A DNA stretch of 64,000 bases from Pleurodeles waltl (GCF_031143425.1 NC_090447.1:846057760-846121759); one strand, 5' to 3'. Shown: positions 44,681 through 57,985, counted from the first letter of the stretch. A program made the numbers and translations. Notes: generated by a model from the sequence alone, not told the origin.

Positions 44681-47166
44681 TCAATTCACTTTCATCAGTC
44701 TTTGTGCATACTTTCCCCGTAATTTCAGGGCCTGTAAAATAAAATTCAGGACAGCAAAACATACTGTTGAGGATTCTAATCTCTGTATCATCATAAAACC
44801 CTCACAAAATGTGATTGGGTGTTGCTCTTTTAAAATGGGACATGAAAAACATTTTCTAAAGGAATAATACAGCGTGCAAAATAGCATATAGTGCATTGTC
44901 GAGTGTTTAGAAACCCCATCACACGGACAACAGGGCAATGACCTAATCCGTGAACCTGCGACGTGGAATGCACCCAAAAATGTAATGTATTAATTCTAAG
45001 TCGCGTGAGGTAAAATCTGTGATTTGAGTCTTTGACCCAAGTCAGATATGGCTCCATCCCATAGCATGTCGATATAAGCATGTACAAATTAACTATCGAC
45101 ATTTCCACCACCTTTCCCCATTTTGTATTATCTGCGTGGGTCAGAAAGAGGGTTTCAAAGAGGTGGCTCAGGCCTATTTCTCATATCATATAGAATCCAG
45201 GGGATGGACTGATATTTGCCATGTCTGAGACAATCCTCCAGGATCTTCAGCGAAAAAATTAACTCAGGTATGACCAAACCTTAAGCCATAGCATAAGTGG
45301 TGCCATCCCAACCCGTTCTTTCAAATAATCTAGGCCGGCTCCAAGTGAAGACTAAAGCTTGAACTCTACTCAGGAATCTATTTTCTATAACCTGTAGAGG
45401 ACTGGGTGGTTTGTCTCTCCATACTCCTCCACCGTAGGTACCTACGGGGAAGCATTTGCTTTTGTATAATTGAATCAGTTCTTTCAGGGGTATATGGCCT
45501 AGTTTCTTGGCAAATCTAAACAACTGCTCGCACCTTACTGCATAGCTTGTGATTTCTGAGAGAGCAAGTGTTCCATTACTGCTTTTTGTCAAATAAAAAT
45601 TCCAGGTAGCTAAAGTGCTTTTCTTTTCTTATTGGGCTGCCACCTAGGAAAAATGTTTTAGTTTGGGTGTTCTTTGGTCTGCAGGTAAGGATATAAGATT
45701 CAACATTATTTAAGTTAAGAATCAAGCCTTGCATAAAACTTTGGTACCCATCTAGCAAAGCCTGCAGGCCCTTAGTGGTGTGGGCTATAAGGCACCTCAT
45801 CGTCTGCGTAGAGCAGGGTTGGGACCAATCGCAAGCAATTTTAGGGATTTCCAGGGTATAAGTGCTTAGAAAGGTGTCCAGTATGTTAATAGATCAGAAG
45901 GCATCCTTGTCTTACCCCTCGACTTAGTGGGATAGGGACCGACAGGTCACCTTCCTGGGAGTACCGCACTCTCATATAGTTTTCTCAGCGCAAAGATTTT
46001 AAGACTGCTAGGAGTGGAGGATCAACGCCTGATAAAAACATAAGCTCTCAAAGTTTGTCCCTGTCCACTAGGCCAAAGGCAGATGAGAGGTCCATAAAAG
46101 CAATATGGATGTCCCCTCCCCTTGCAAGTACATATTTGCCTATAGTCAGGGAGAGGTATAGAGCTTGTTCTGCTGTGCCCTTTGCTGGGTGGAAGCCATA
46201 CTGTACGTCAGTAAAACAATAGCTGGTTTCTGCCCAGCTTTCCAATTTCCCTAGGATAACTCTCCCAAATATCTTCATGGAAGAGTCTACAAGGGAAATA
46301 GTATGATAGTTTGAGGGGACATTTTTATCACTTTTTTTATAAATTAGGACTTCAATTGACTGTTTTCATGGCTCCAAACTCACCCCCATCAAAGACCTGA
46401 AAATATTGGCTAACACAGGGGCCCATAACTCAAGATTCTATTTGAAGAGCCCACATAGAATTCCCATCTGGGCCTGTTGCTTTCCCTATTGTGGAGCATA
46501 AAATCACTTTTTCGACTTCCTTAACTGTGATGGAACTGCTAAATTCCTCAAGGTCCTCAGATGGAATAGGAAAGTCAACAGAGGACTGTGCTTGCTCTGA
46601 TCGTTCTACGTTAACATTTTTAAAAAAATGTCTACCCATTCCTCATCTGATGTAGCAGTCAATCCCAGAGGAATGCCTGTCCAAGAAAAAGGGTTTATTT
46701 ATAACCTCCCATAACAATGTATTGTATCTTAAAATGGCTGCTCATTCCAGTTCTTCCCAAGCACTGGCTTTGATCCCCCTTTTCCTATTCTCAATAGCTT
46801 TAAAAAAAAAATCCTGGCCATTTGCAGTACAGTTATATTTCTAGGCAGTTTTTTTATGGCCTGCTTTAAGACTTTAAAAATCTTTGTGCATTCACTGTCA
46901 AACCAAGCGTGGGGGGGAGGAGGTCTAGCCTTCCTGGGATTTTTAATCAGCAATAAGTCAGAAATAGATACACAAATTTTGGCGAAATTCGAGATGACAA
47001 TATCTGGTGTAGTGGAGTCTAATAAACAGAAGTACACATATTTTGCTAGCATCAACCTATTGCCATTTCCTATGGGCCCCCTGTTTCTTAAAAAGGTTAG
47101 TGATGGACTTTTTTCTTTTGTTTGAAGGAACTTCAGGATACTAGACAGCTCAAACAAGATGGGCAA
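44681..47166 (-). pseudogene. LINE ORF2 remnant: RT and C-terminal domain
   Basis: Minus-strand pieces in order: FELSSILKFLQTKEK and HAWFDSECTKIFKVLKQAIKKL (47166-46729), a KEVEKVILCSTIGKATGPDGNS segment (46639-46430), GFHPAKGTAEQALYL with IHIAFMDLSSAFGLVDRDKL (46278-46048), RGVRQGC (about 45915) and YADD (45810-45799, all four residues intact). These are followed by FLGGSPIRKEKHFSYLEF, YKSKCFPVGTYGGGVWRDKP (45592-45281) and a terminal Cys/His cluster (CCPCDGVSKHSTMHYMLFC, about 44905). Each piece is separated by stops or frameshifts, so it is inactive. Confidence 0.75.
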
Positions 47167-47607
47167 AGCTCCAGAATTGGAGAGGGTCCAAATTGCTATT
47201 CGCCTGTGTAAGTGCCTTATTCATAAGATGGGGGACTTGGCCAGAGGACAGGGACCCAAACGTCATCTAAAATAGAGTATGCAATGCCAGAAAGAGGTAA
47301 AGTTCTTGAAGGCTTCTCGATAATTTTCCTTGCTTTATTTTGATCAATACTATCAACGAGTTTTGATCTTTCTTTTTCTTTCAGCCTTGAGAAAGCCCCG
47401 GCTTATAATGCCAGAGGGGGCGAAACATGTGTTGACTGTTTCTTTCTTTCCTCTTGTGCCATTATTTTGGATGTTGCTTTCGTTAAAGGAAATGAAGTGA
47501 CTCTCTTTGAACGTTTGGAAACAAAATGTTTGAATAAGCAATGCAATAAACCTTGAATTTGATAACCTCAAGAATTTTTGAGTGGGACTTTACCTCTTTC
47601 TGGCATT
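47164..47607 (-). mobile_element. 444-bp insert in the LINE, 14-bp target duplication, decayed hammerhead
   Basis: TCAAACAAGATGGG occurs at 47150-47163 and 47608-47621. Removing the insert and one copy rejoins the LINE frame (NYYPILFE + LSSILKF). Inside, a 20-bp perfect inverted repeat lies at 47284-47303 and 47587-47606, the latter at the very edge of the insert. A decayed hammerhead-like motif sits between them. The hammerhead link suggests a Penelope-like origin. The insert strand is uncertain, since the ribozyme-like motif reads on plus. Confidence 0.65.
47384..47434 (+). ncRNA. Decayed hammerhead-like motif
   Basis: TTGAGAAAG at the CTGATGA(AG) position, stem II GCCCC/GGGGC (47395-47399/47417-47421), then GAAAC at 47422-47426. 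The CTGATGA core has about three changes, so no activity is expected. Layout matches the ribozyme at 38.8 kb. Confidence 0.4.
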
Positions 47608-48300
47608 TCAAACAAGATGGGGTAGTAATTACTCACTGAGGAGTGGCATACCTCAAATATTTCTACCCATTGGGACAGAGAGTCTGACATAAGAATATGA
47701 TCAATTTCGCTCCCCTTGCCCCTCCCTAAAAAGGTTGGATTGGTTAAGACATTGCCATTTCTTTGCTCGGATGCAAAAAGCATGCTATTAGCCAACATTA
47801 TCCTGGTTATAACTTCCCAATAGGTTGTGTGCTGAAAATGACTTACTTAGTCCCCCAAGTCCCCATGCCCATTTGCAATACCACAGGCTGTACTCCTGTT
47901 ATATCAACATTTCGCTACATTTAAATCTCCTACCCAAATAAGAGAAACACTTGAATCTTCCTCTATGATTTCTAGCTGTTCCACAATATCTACAGGTTGA
48001 CATCCAAAAAATTGTAATAAAAAGTTGTGAGTAAGATGTTAAGAATTTGGAGGAGGCATGATAATTTTAAGAGTTGCCAATGTGGATTAGAGAATATATC
48101 TTTTATTTGAAGATTTCCTATTGTGGTTTAAATAGAAGTCATAAGACACCCCGCCCCCCCCTTTTCTTCTGCCCTACCTTAGAGGGAATTGCAGGGGAAA
48201 AGAACTACCTATACCCATCAATAAAGAGGCAATCAAACAACCATGTCTCTTGGCAACATAGAATGCCATAGGAACCTATGAACTTCAGGCAATACTGATT
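47608..48300 (-). pseudogene. LINE endonuclease remnant
   Basis: Minus-strand reading gives LIWVGDLNV (the GDxN endonuclease motif, about 47945), MLANSMLFASEQRNGN with NPTFLGRGKGSEIDHILMSD (47798 downwards) and SSVSNYYPILFE, where the insert begins. These match the second half of an apurinic-type LINE endonuclease. Frames upstream are broken. Confidence 0.65.
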
Positions 48301-48419
48301 GTTTAATTTGGATCTAAGCCCTGCGACATTCTAAGAAAGGAGTTGCAGTGGTGGAGGGTGCAATGTATCCAGACTATTTGAGCATAAAAGGAGAAGGGGT
48401 GTGGGGGGATTTGAGTCTA

Positions 48420-49459
48420 CTAAACTTCTCGCCATAATTGAGGGCTATTCTGACTGTTGAATACCTGTCCTATATTGTATAAATGCCCTCTGTACTCTTG
48501 GATAGTTTTAACGCCAAATCTTAGAATATTAGACGGCCTATCCAATTCCCTTATGTGTGGCATACCCTGCTGGCCCATATCTTCCCTCATCAGTGGGTCA
48601 GCGCTCAATGTTTCACACACATGACTATTCAGGCCAGGAGGTACTCCGGAGTCCACCTTATCTGCTTCATCTACTTCAGCTGTACAGTTTAAATTGAGGA
48701 CCATTAAGTCTCCTCTAAATGGTCCATCCTTCTTGGGCAATCAATCATTTTCAGACAGTGAACCCAGCGCCAAGAATCTATTCCTTAGCAGTGCTACAGA
48801 AGGGTGTTTGTGTGACTGTATTGAATTGGCAAGCTTGATTTTCCTGGGTGAACCTATTGTAAGTTACCCAGGGGTTGCAAATGGTGCTAAAAGAACCCCA
48901 AGGGGAGGAGTTTCACTCACCTCCTGAGGCAATAGAGCTGACCTAGCTAACAGGTCTCCTGCACACCGTGAGCTTTGAAAGTTAATGATACCACAATAGC
49001 CAACCATGCATTTTCTTGCTGGACCCGATCACCCCCACTTTCCTGATGAACAGTATTTGCCAGGCTTTTTCCAGGAGAAAACAGTGTTTGGCGGCCAGCC
49101 AATGAACAACTTTAGTCTTCAGAGATCTCCTGCTGGGCTTGCTTCAAGGGGGGGATATTCACCATAACTACAACACAAGGACAGCTAGCTGGCAGTAAGT
49201 TAACTACACTAGACTTATCCCGTGCTGGTAAATCACTCGGTCTGATGACGTTCCTTTGTTTAAATTCAGACGCAGAGCCCCGATCTAATGTCTGCCTTGC
49301 CCCTAAACCAGCCGCGACCAATGATGTTACATGTTGCCTTTGTCTCGATCTCATACCCTGGGCTTGATCTACTCTAACACTATTAGATCGGGGCCCTAAT
49401 GAGGCCCTGGTTAAAACCCCTTTCCCTACAATAGTTAGGCTTTGATTCACTGTGAGCAA
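48420..49459 (-). pseudogene. Possible LINE ORF1 remnant
   Basis: Minus-strand frames 49459-49112 and 48740-48420 lie upstream of the endonuclease in the position of ORF1. They have a Ser/Arg/Gln-rich composition but no domain I can name. The assignment rests on position only. Confidence 0.35.
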
Positions 49460-51399
49460 ATCTACACCTTCCAGTTTTGTGCAAGCTTGAACATTCCTAG
49501 TATTGGGGTAAAAGTGCCAGCTCTATCCTAGTGTGCTTTCCAGGCTTAGAGCAATACCTCTGCCTGATGCAAAGGGCAGACTTCATTGGACTACACCAAT
49601 TCTGCAATACACTACCTAAAGGTAGATAAAAGTTGTTTTAGCATAAGAAAATAGGCATGTGGCTTTGCTTGGAACAATGCTACACTTTCTACACTCTGAG
49701 ACAGAGTTATTGCTACTTTAAGACCACTGTACATAGTTGACTTATGGCGAGGGCACAAGAAAAAAATAAATTCCTCAAAAATGGCTGTCTTACTATTAGA
49801 AGGGGAGTGCATAGATTGCAAATCTGTTCTTTTGCTTTGAGCACCTAAATTCCTTGCACAGGACCCATGTGAAAAAATCTACTGTGTCCCAGCTTAATGG
49901 TAAGAGTGAGTGGACACATTTTTATAGTGCCTTTTGGGGTATTCTTGCCTCAGTCAAATGTGTGTAATATTCAACCATATGTCTCAGATATTATCTGACA
50001 ATTCTGGCTTTTGACTTTTCATTAAATAATCCCTCTGCATTTTTTGAAAACAATAGTCATTCCACCAGCTTAATTAAATTGTGCAGTAATTTCTAAAGTT
50101 TAGAAACCAGTGTATACTACTCAGCAATCTTGCATGCTTTGCAGTGCAAGGGCGCAGAGTATGCAAGGGGACCAAGTGGTATTTGGCTGTGCTATTCTTA
50201 CAGAGCAAAATGCATCCTTGCACCCATTTTTAGATGCAAGGGTGCATTTTGCACTATTAAAATAGCACCAAATGCCCATGGAAATATAATGTAATTCAAC
50301 ATGATTCAGACAAATTAAACTCTTTCAAGTCTGCCCACCCCTACTAAAACCTTAACTCCCTAAGTTACTGAAAAAGTGACTGGACAACGCCCTCCCACAG
50401 ACAATTTGAAAAGAAAAATAATTAGAACAAGAAGAACTATTAGATAATTACCAAGAGCACCCAGAACATATGAAGAAATTCAAACATTTGAAAATAACAT
50501 ACACTAACCAATATTTCTTACTGCATAGTAATGTAAATACCAGCAAAATGATCACTGTCAGTGCAACACATGAATGATGAACACCATATTTAAACTGTGC
50601 CCACCACCATTGATACAAATATACGCTATACTTGGACAATACAATAACACAACTGTCCCTCTAAGATGCTCACAGCTGCTAAACAAGCAAAGTGCAAAAT
50701 ATAACAAACCTTTGAAATGAATTAAACAAAAAAACAATAATAACAATTCCCCAAGTACTTATTATTGATTGTGAAGAAGCTATGATATCAACTATCCCAG
50801 AACTCTACCCACACAGCAATACTAGGGTGCAACAGTCACTTCAAACAAAGCTTATAGAGACACTTACAAAAATCTACACTTAGCATAGCACACACCACAA
50901 ATGCAGAATTGTTTTCGTATGAGGTAAAAGATTATTGCATTATCCCATATCCTTGTTACAGAAGTAAGAAAACACTAGAACATTTTAATAGAATCCCAAT
51001 ACAACCAAAGAAACAAAATCAGCTTTTGCCACAAATGGACTATTCTGAAGATACTTAGGTTGGTTGCCTGTACCAATGAGGAATCTGGGGACAATCCTAA
51101 ATTCCATATTCCTTAGTGGAATGCCTACAATAGCATCATCTATCAAGAAGCAAAAACAATTGAGTGGAAGGGTTGCAAACTTCCTTCCAAGGAACACTTG
51201 CAAGAAGTCACCCAACACTCTAACAATTTCTAGAAATATTTAAAAAAGAACAAAGCCACTAAGAACTAAGACTAACAATCCCAGGCACAATTGAAACAAA
51301 CAATATCGAAACAAACTAAACAGGTGCAGAAAACACTAGCAAGAAAGGTGTGAATATTCACTGGCATTTAAAGCTTACCCTACATCAAAACAGTTGCCA
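49460..51399. other. Non-coding, no gene seen
   Basis: Contains a hairpin of TGCATCCTTGCACCCAT / ATGCAAGGGTGCA type at about 50211-50252, inside a segment GCAAGGG...CCCATGG that may be another short palindromic MITE. Otherwise unclassified. Confidence 0.35.
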
Positions 51400-53000
51400 T
51401 AAAACTGCTGTAAAAATGTCACCAGAAATTAAATTAAACTAAAACCTGACCTTAACCGGTCCTAGGTTGCTTGTATAGGGAGGACTTGGCTTGGCAATTT
51501 TGGGCTGGACTGTTCCCATTGGAGCAAGGCCAAGAATGATTTGAATATGGTTTGGTCCAAACTGAGGTGGCATTGTGTGCAAAATAACAATGGACTTGAA
51601 TCCTGCCCAGTGTACTTACAAGTGGCTGAGATCGATTCAAGCATTGCAACAATCACTTTCTGTATACGGAAAAAAATGAAACGTCTAAACAAACACAATT
51701 CTAAAAATAATAAATTATTAAATAAATGAAATCAAAAGCGAATAAATGAAAATATTAATTCAGAATGATAACACATATCATAAAAAATTATATTTCTAAA
51801 AAACATCATCCAAATACAACAATTAATGCAATAATATAAAGAACACGTAGGTCAAAAACACTACATAATATAACACAAATTAAACTTAATCACACAAAAA
51901 CAAAACATTAACAAATATAATACAATTAAACGTTGCACCCATAAATAAATAAAACAAAAAAAGAATTACTCATGATTTGGTTGCTGAAGAAAAAAGAACA
52001 GATGGTCCATCAAAATGGATAAAAAAACATTCTCAAGAAGGATGAACAATATAAATAACAAATATAAACCATCAAACACAACCATAGAAAATGCAAGGAA
52101 GTCATCCAAAAAAAAAAAAACATAAAAAAAGACAAAAACACTGCAGGAAAACCACAAAAACAAGAAAGAATAGTTGGTTAAAAATACCTACTATTTCTCT
52201 CTTTAAAAAAATTAAACACATTCACCACACATAAATTGAAGTTAGACTTCAATAACAACACTTATAAAAGAAAACACAGAAAACTCCACTCCCTCAAACC
52301 ACAATACTCCCCACAAATACTAACGTAGGTCAAAATATGTAAAGAAAGAATAAAATATAACATAGTTTCTTACACTAAATATACATATAAAATAACACAT
52401 TTTCCTTATACTTTACCATGCAGAGATCTCCATTTCAACTGTAGAAATCTCTCTATTGTAAAGTGTACAGAATTTTTCGCTATGCTTTATTTCAATGCCC
52501 CGACAGCAGCATCTCTCTGTGGTAGAGTACAGAAAAAAGTACAAAAGTTTAGTCAAAAAAGTTTATTCAACTCGGAAAAAACTTGTAAATATATTGTTTA
52601 TGTTAAATAGTAATGTAAATTAATTCTTTATATTTACTTTTCATGTAGAATGAAACAAAAACATAACCACTAAATTTTGAAAGAAGCATTAAATTATTTA
52701 CAGTATATTGAATTACATGTCTCACTTCTAATTTAAAAATAAATTCACACATAAAGTAAAATATATTATTCATATATAGAAATGTAATTAAATTCAGTAA
52801 AATGTATTACTGTACTGCATTAATTTTTAAATGTAAAAAGGCTATTACAATTAAAATATTTTATAACTAAATAGAAAATATGTGCTATTTTTATATCATT
52901 TTAGCACTAAATAATGTTTATTTATTTTTTAAATGTTTAAATTAATTGAATTAGGATTGTTTTCTATGGGCTTTTATTTTATGTCTCTAACTACATTGAT
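51400..53000. other. Strongly AT-rich, A-biased tract
   Basis: 51660-52950 is rich in A runs on the plus strand (AAAAACA, AATAAATAAA). No gene or clear repeat unit. Possibly old poly(A)-rich retroelement DNA. Confidence 0.4.
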
Positions 53001-55299
53001 TTCTATGAAAGAGTACCACTGGTTGGCCACTTGTGTTTCTGGACTCACTTCAGCTCTGAGCTGGAGTAATTTACTACAATTTTGTTATCCCTCCCTCCCT
53101 GACCCTCACTTATCCCCTCCTTACTCCTCCCTATTACTCTCCCCTTCAGTATTACATATTTCCCATTTTCCCGCCACTCCCCTCTGCCCCATGCACATTA
53201 ACTACTAAACAATATACTTAAATGTTCAGAGATTCACAATTGGGGTGGAGGTATTACACAGAAAAATATACGAGAGTGGGATGAGTAAATTCTGCATGTA
53301 CTTAAGAGGCTTCTGCAAGAAACAATCTGAAACATATTTAAGTATAAACAGTGAAAGTGCATTCTAAAGTTGTAAACGTTTATATGCAAAATAAATCAAT
53401 CACAAACATTAAAACTGTTTAAAGTATTCAGAACCTCAATTAGATGCTGGCATGCGGGTCACCAAAATCCCCACTGGGCCGAATGTGATTTCTGGCAAAA
53501 AGTACTTCTGCTGACACAATAGAAGCACTTTTGGAAAAAAATACCTGGCCTGCATTGCCAAATTACAGCATTATGCATCTGTTGACATTTATTATTGTTT
53601 TTCAAAAACTACCTCTCAAAGCAGTTTTTTTTTTGAAAGACAAACTATCAAAATCCCTAAATAACTAGGATCTTCTCCAAGCCCATCGGGTCTGAGTTAT
53701 GTGTTTTTCTGACAAGAACCACTATATAAGTAGGAAAAACAGTCTGTACTAAAAAGAGTAGGTTTCCAATACCACCCATGTGGTGTTTCTCCAGCAGCTG
53801 GTCAATGTGAGGTTGATTTTGACAGTGGTTTCCATCAGCAACTTTGCAGTTCCCCCACCTCCAAATGAGGCGAGGGCATCACAACGGGGCTTATGAGACA
53901 TCCGTGGTTTTTTATCAAATACCTGATACTGCTCTCCTCTAAAAGACCCCTGGAGCCCTCTGAATATATCAGATTCTACACAAATTTTAAATGTCATCAG
54001 AAATATACATTCTAAACTTCTTGAAATAATTTATTATATATTACAAATAATTTATTGCTTTAAACATATGAAAATATCGTTATCCTTAAGCTCCATGCAA
54101 TGCACAGCAACATATTTTATGAAACGGATCAAAATATAAAAGGGCTGAAGGTCAAATATTTCTCACTTGCAACAAAGTTGTGGAAGTTCTCAGCAATTTC
54201 TTTGTCACCGGGTACAAATTTGGGCGTTCAGAGAGAAAATGTTCTGATTATAGAACTTAGCGAGCTTCACAGTGACACTTATTAGAGGTAGAATCACACA
54301 TTCTATCAAGAATTCCGTACAGAAATTGAAAGCCCACCAAGTCTCCGCTTAGCTTAAATATTCTCTTTAACAAGAAAGTTTATTTTGAAAGCTACTTCAT
54401 CAATCTCCATGCTAGCTTGACATTTTTTTAAAATGAACCATACTAGTCAGTTTCATACTGGATACAATTTGATAGTATACTCCTTCTTAAATCTTTTTTT
54501 ATCATCTTCAGCAGGTCATTTGCAAATCCTTTGTTCAATTTATATACGTTCAAAACCCAAGGAGTAAGACAAGAATGTCTAAGCTGCAAAGTGCAAATTG
54601 CAATTGCATAATTACGCATGATTTCAGAAAAATGCATGTGTAAACATGCATAATTAAGCAAACTGTCATTCGGCAATACATTTGAGTGCAAAATGTATCC
54701 TATATTCATTTTAAATGTAAGGACTAATTTTGAGCTAAAACTGGTCCAAATATACACGCACTGCAAACAGCAGCCTCTTACTTGTGATTGTTTGTTTTGT
54801 TCCTGTACTCTTGTTTTATATTTTTGCTTTGAGCAGTGCTTAATTACACTGCAGGGCATACTAACACAAATTCTGGAATTCTGCATAACGAGAATTACAA
54901 AAAATTATCCAAATTATGTGAAATTCGGCCAGCATAACAGAAATTTCGCCTGGGCCTAGTTGCAAAAATTTAGAAATTTGAACTTTGAGGGGTACAGAGT
55001 ATCAACATGATTTCCTTTACAATGATTTTCAAAGCCTTAAATGCAATGAACTGAAGTGCATTGTAAACGGCAATTGTTGTCACAACTCACAACACACACA
55101 GTGCAAGTCATTCCAGATTGTAGGGTAAAGGGAGCAGTAAAGTATTTTATGACTTGCGTGTATATGCATGAATAATTTGTGCTCAGTTTCAAAACATACA
55201 ATAGGTTCTGACTCATCTTGTCAGCCTGTAATCGCTTGCAAAGGGGAAGTGAGTCTGATAAATCACTTCATTGTCCCGCATTTCTGGTTCGTGATGTGT
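53001..55299. other. Non-coding, no gene seen
   Basis: Includes a C/T-rich patch (53090-53180) and a segment ATTACAAAAAATTATCC...GAAATTCGGCCAGCATAAC near 54890-54935 that looks like a dispersed repeat. No domain in any frame. Confidence 0.35.
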
Positions 55300-55560
55300 C
55301 TTTTTTAGGGTCGAGCCTGCGAGTTCATGTGCTTGCGCATGTGTCTCACATGTGAGACACTGTTGTGTTCAGTAAAAGGCTCGGAGTCCGCCTACCACTC
55401 ATCATTTGTTGGTTTGCGTGGCACTCTTCTTTATAGGCTCGTACTTCATCAAGGCATGTCTGGCATCATTTCCATTCCTCAATGTGGAGCAGGGATCAAG
55501 CACTAATTAATTTCAACTTAATTAGTGCCCGTCCACTGCTCTGGCCGTGATCGAGGTACT
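55300..55560. repeat. CpG-containing segment with perfect palindrome
   Basis: 55341-55360 is a 20-bp perfect palindrome without spacer (GTGTCTCACA/TGTGAGACAC). 55501-55527 has 10-bp arms CACTAATTAA/TTAATTAGTG. The composition differs from its AT-rich surroundings and suggests a dispersed repeat, but I cannot name it. Confidence 0.45.
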
Positions 55561-56379
55561 ATTTTTTTCTAACTTCCAATGCCCTGCAAACAGAAGGCTT
55601 GTGACTGGCAAAAATTTGCCCAGCAGGACAAATTTGAAAAGTTTTATTCTTTAAAGCTAACTTTTATTTTGTTAAGTCATCTTTTCTCAGTTTCCACTCA
55701 TGTTTTTTTTGTTTTTCCTTGTGTGCGCTGTTGCCAAAAGATGACAATTAACTTGCTTGAAATATGAGATACCTATTGCACTGCAAGTGCTTGTTTGACA
55801 TTGTGGCCCATGTTCCTTTAAGGGACACAGTTCACATTACTGGCAACAGCAAATGCTGGGTTGGAGATATGCTGTCCCTTGCACTGTTTGTTCTGCTACT
55901 GCGGAAAGATTTTGCCAGATTCACTATCAGCACTCTACAGATTGGCACTGCAGTGCAACCAGGCCACCTGGTTGTCAGTTGTATGGAGAATAATGCTGGA
56001 GCATTTTTAATGACCACATTCATTGAATAAATGCGATGTTCTCATTTTAAGTACCAAAGGTCTCCTTTGGGGGACCTTCTCCAAGGTCTTCAATAAATTG
56101 TTTTCTGCATTAAATACTGCCATAGCTTAGTTATTAGCCCAGAATTATGCCCCATGGAACACTGCTGGGAGAAAGCTTTGCTTACATCTCTGCTTACATG
56201 CTTGCAAGATGCCTATTCCTTAAGTGCACTGTAAAAATGTGAAGGTGCTTCACCTCTGTTGAAACACCAAAAGCAAGCAACTTGAACTAAAAAACACACT
56301 CCAAAAATGACACGAGTATATGTACCAGGAAAAGCAAGATAACCCATGGAATAAACCAGAAAAGACAAACAATGTTATT
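55561..56379. other. Non-coding, one unassigned short frame
   Basis: A plus-strand frame 55764-56030 (88 codons) is uninterrupted but has no recognisable domain and probably arises by chance. Confidence 0.3.
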
Positions 56380-57790
56380 GTAAGAAATTGGGCTACTGGC
56401 TGAGAGAGGTGAAATCCCCACTCACGTAAAAACACAGTCCTTGTCAGGGTGAACCACAAAGGACACTAAATAAACCTGTGCTTAACCCTAACCCTCTAGT
56501 AGCTTGGCACAAAAGCATTCAGGCTCAACTTAGAGGCAAGGTGTAAAATATTGATGTAGTACTCAAACAAGTAATAATGTGAAAACACTCTGTAGGGCTC
56601 TGTAGGGCTTTGTGTTTCTTCAAATTTGATACGGTGAAATGCTCAGTTAGGCAGGGAGAAGCACACTCTGATTGCAGCTATGTGTTCAGGACCTTCTAGA
56701 CAGTTTTTGTGGGTTGAGGAGTTCCTCCAGCAGAAGCCAGCAGAGGGGCTCATGTGAGGTCCATTTGGGTCTGGTCAGCTGGAAAGCAGGAAGGACCTCT
56801 GGAAGCTTGTTGTGTCCTGTAGCTCAAACTGAAGGACAACCAACTGACCTTTGGAGTCACTTCTGGGGACCTGGGTTCATGGTAATCAGGTCCAGTCTTC
56901 CTTCTTCAGATAGCTGAGCAGTCCATCTTCTGAATCTGCTCATGTTTAGGGCTGTTCTGATTAGAGGTTCTGAGAGTGCCACTTTTATACCCAGAGCCAG
57001 CCTGTGTGTAGGTGTAACCCTTGTTGTCTACACAAAAACTGACTGTGGTCAGTACAACACTCTAGGCCATCCTGCTCAGTAGAGGAACACCCTTCCCACA
57101 CTGAAAGCCCTTTTGTCTGCTGTCTGGAAGGAATACACATCACACCACAGGAGAGCCATTAACTGTCATGTGACCCTAAACACATGAGGAAAGGGTTTGG
57201 TTTTGGCAGAAAAATGCCAACTTTCTAAAAGTCGGATTTTCACGGTTGTAATTAAAAATCCAATTTTGCCATCAAAGAGGATTTTAAATTATAAATCTAA
57301 CAAGTGGAAGAAGTATTTTTCTATATACATCCAAACTGAAGTTATCACTTATTAAGTCTAATATTATGACCCAGTGTTAGTCTGTTGGGAGTTTTTCACT
57401 GCTAGGGCATGTAAAATGTGAGTGCACACGTCCACCTTTTTAACTACCATGCACCTTATCATATCAGCTTTTAGAGCCTACCTTAATGGTGACTTATAAG
57501 TATTGAAAAGGAACATTTAAGCGTGGCAAAAGGTTTGTTTTGCCTGGTCAAAATGGAAGTTTTAAAAATTGCTCTAGAGTTTGGAGTAATAGGCCGAAGG
57601 CATGTTTTACAGTGCTGCTTTAGTAGGTGGCACAATCAGTACTTTTGATTTACAGTCCCTGTGTACATGTGATACCATTGACTAGGGACTTATAAATAAA
57701 TTATATGTGCCAATTAGGAATATGCCACTTTTGCAATGCTAGGAAGGGAGGGTACTAGCACTTCACCACTGGTTAGCAGGAGTAAAGTGC
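56380..57790. repeat. Unclassified dispersed repeat
   Basis: Starts near GAAATTGGGCTACTGGC and ends with GACTAGGGACTTATAAATAAATTATATG-type sequence just before the Harbinger copy. It has the character of a non-coding part of a large retroelement, but no LTR pair, primer site or protein domain was found in the window. Confidence 0.3.
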
Positions 57791-57825
57791 GCAGAGACCT
57801 AGGTGGTCATTACAACCCTGGCGGA

Positions 57826-57985
57826 CGGTGTTAAAGCGGCGGTAAGACCGCCAACAGGCCGGCGGAAAAATATTTGGAATTCCGACTGTGGCGGAAACCG
57901 CCAACAAAGACAGCCACTTTAACACTCCGACCGCCACGGCGGTACAAACAAACAGCTCGGCGGTCACCGCCAACAGACAGGGGGA
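57826..57985 (-). promoter_or_regulatory. GGCGGT-rich subterminal zone, copy 2
   Basis: Repeated GGCGG/ACCGCC/CCGCC motifs in both orientations, in the same position relative to the terminus as in copy 1. Confidence 0.5.

Larger units (their letters stand above)
44551..49459 (-). mobile_element. Decayed minus-strand LINE with 3-prime end
   Basis: Read from high to low coordinates: an ORF1-like region, endonuclease (GDLN motif near 47945, then GSEIDHILMSD), RT (DGNS, FMDLSSAF, RGVRQGC, LYADDE), a thumb/C-terminal region with a Cys/His cluster, and a 3-prime UTR ending GGCCGAATAAAGTTGACTTGACTTG-like near 44551, with a short GACTT direct repeat. The clade is unclear to me (RGVRQGC argues against CR1/L2). 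Interrupted by the insert at 47164-47607. Confidence 0.75.

Noticed and set aside
55764..56030. 88-codon frame of balanced composition
   Set aside because: Could be chance; nothing links it to a family.
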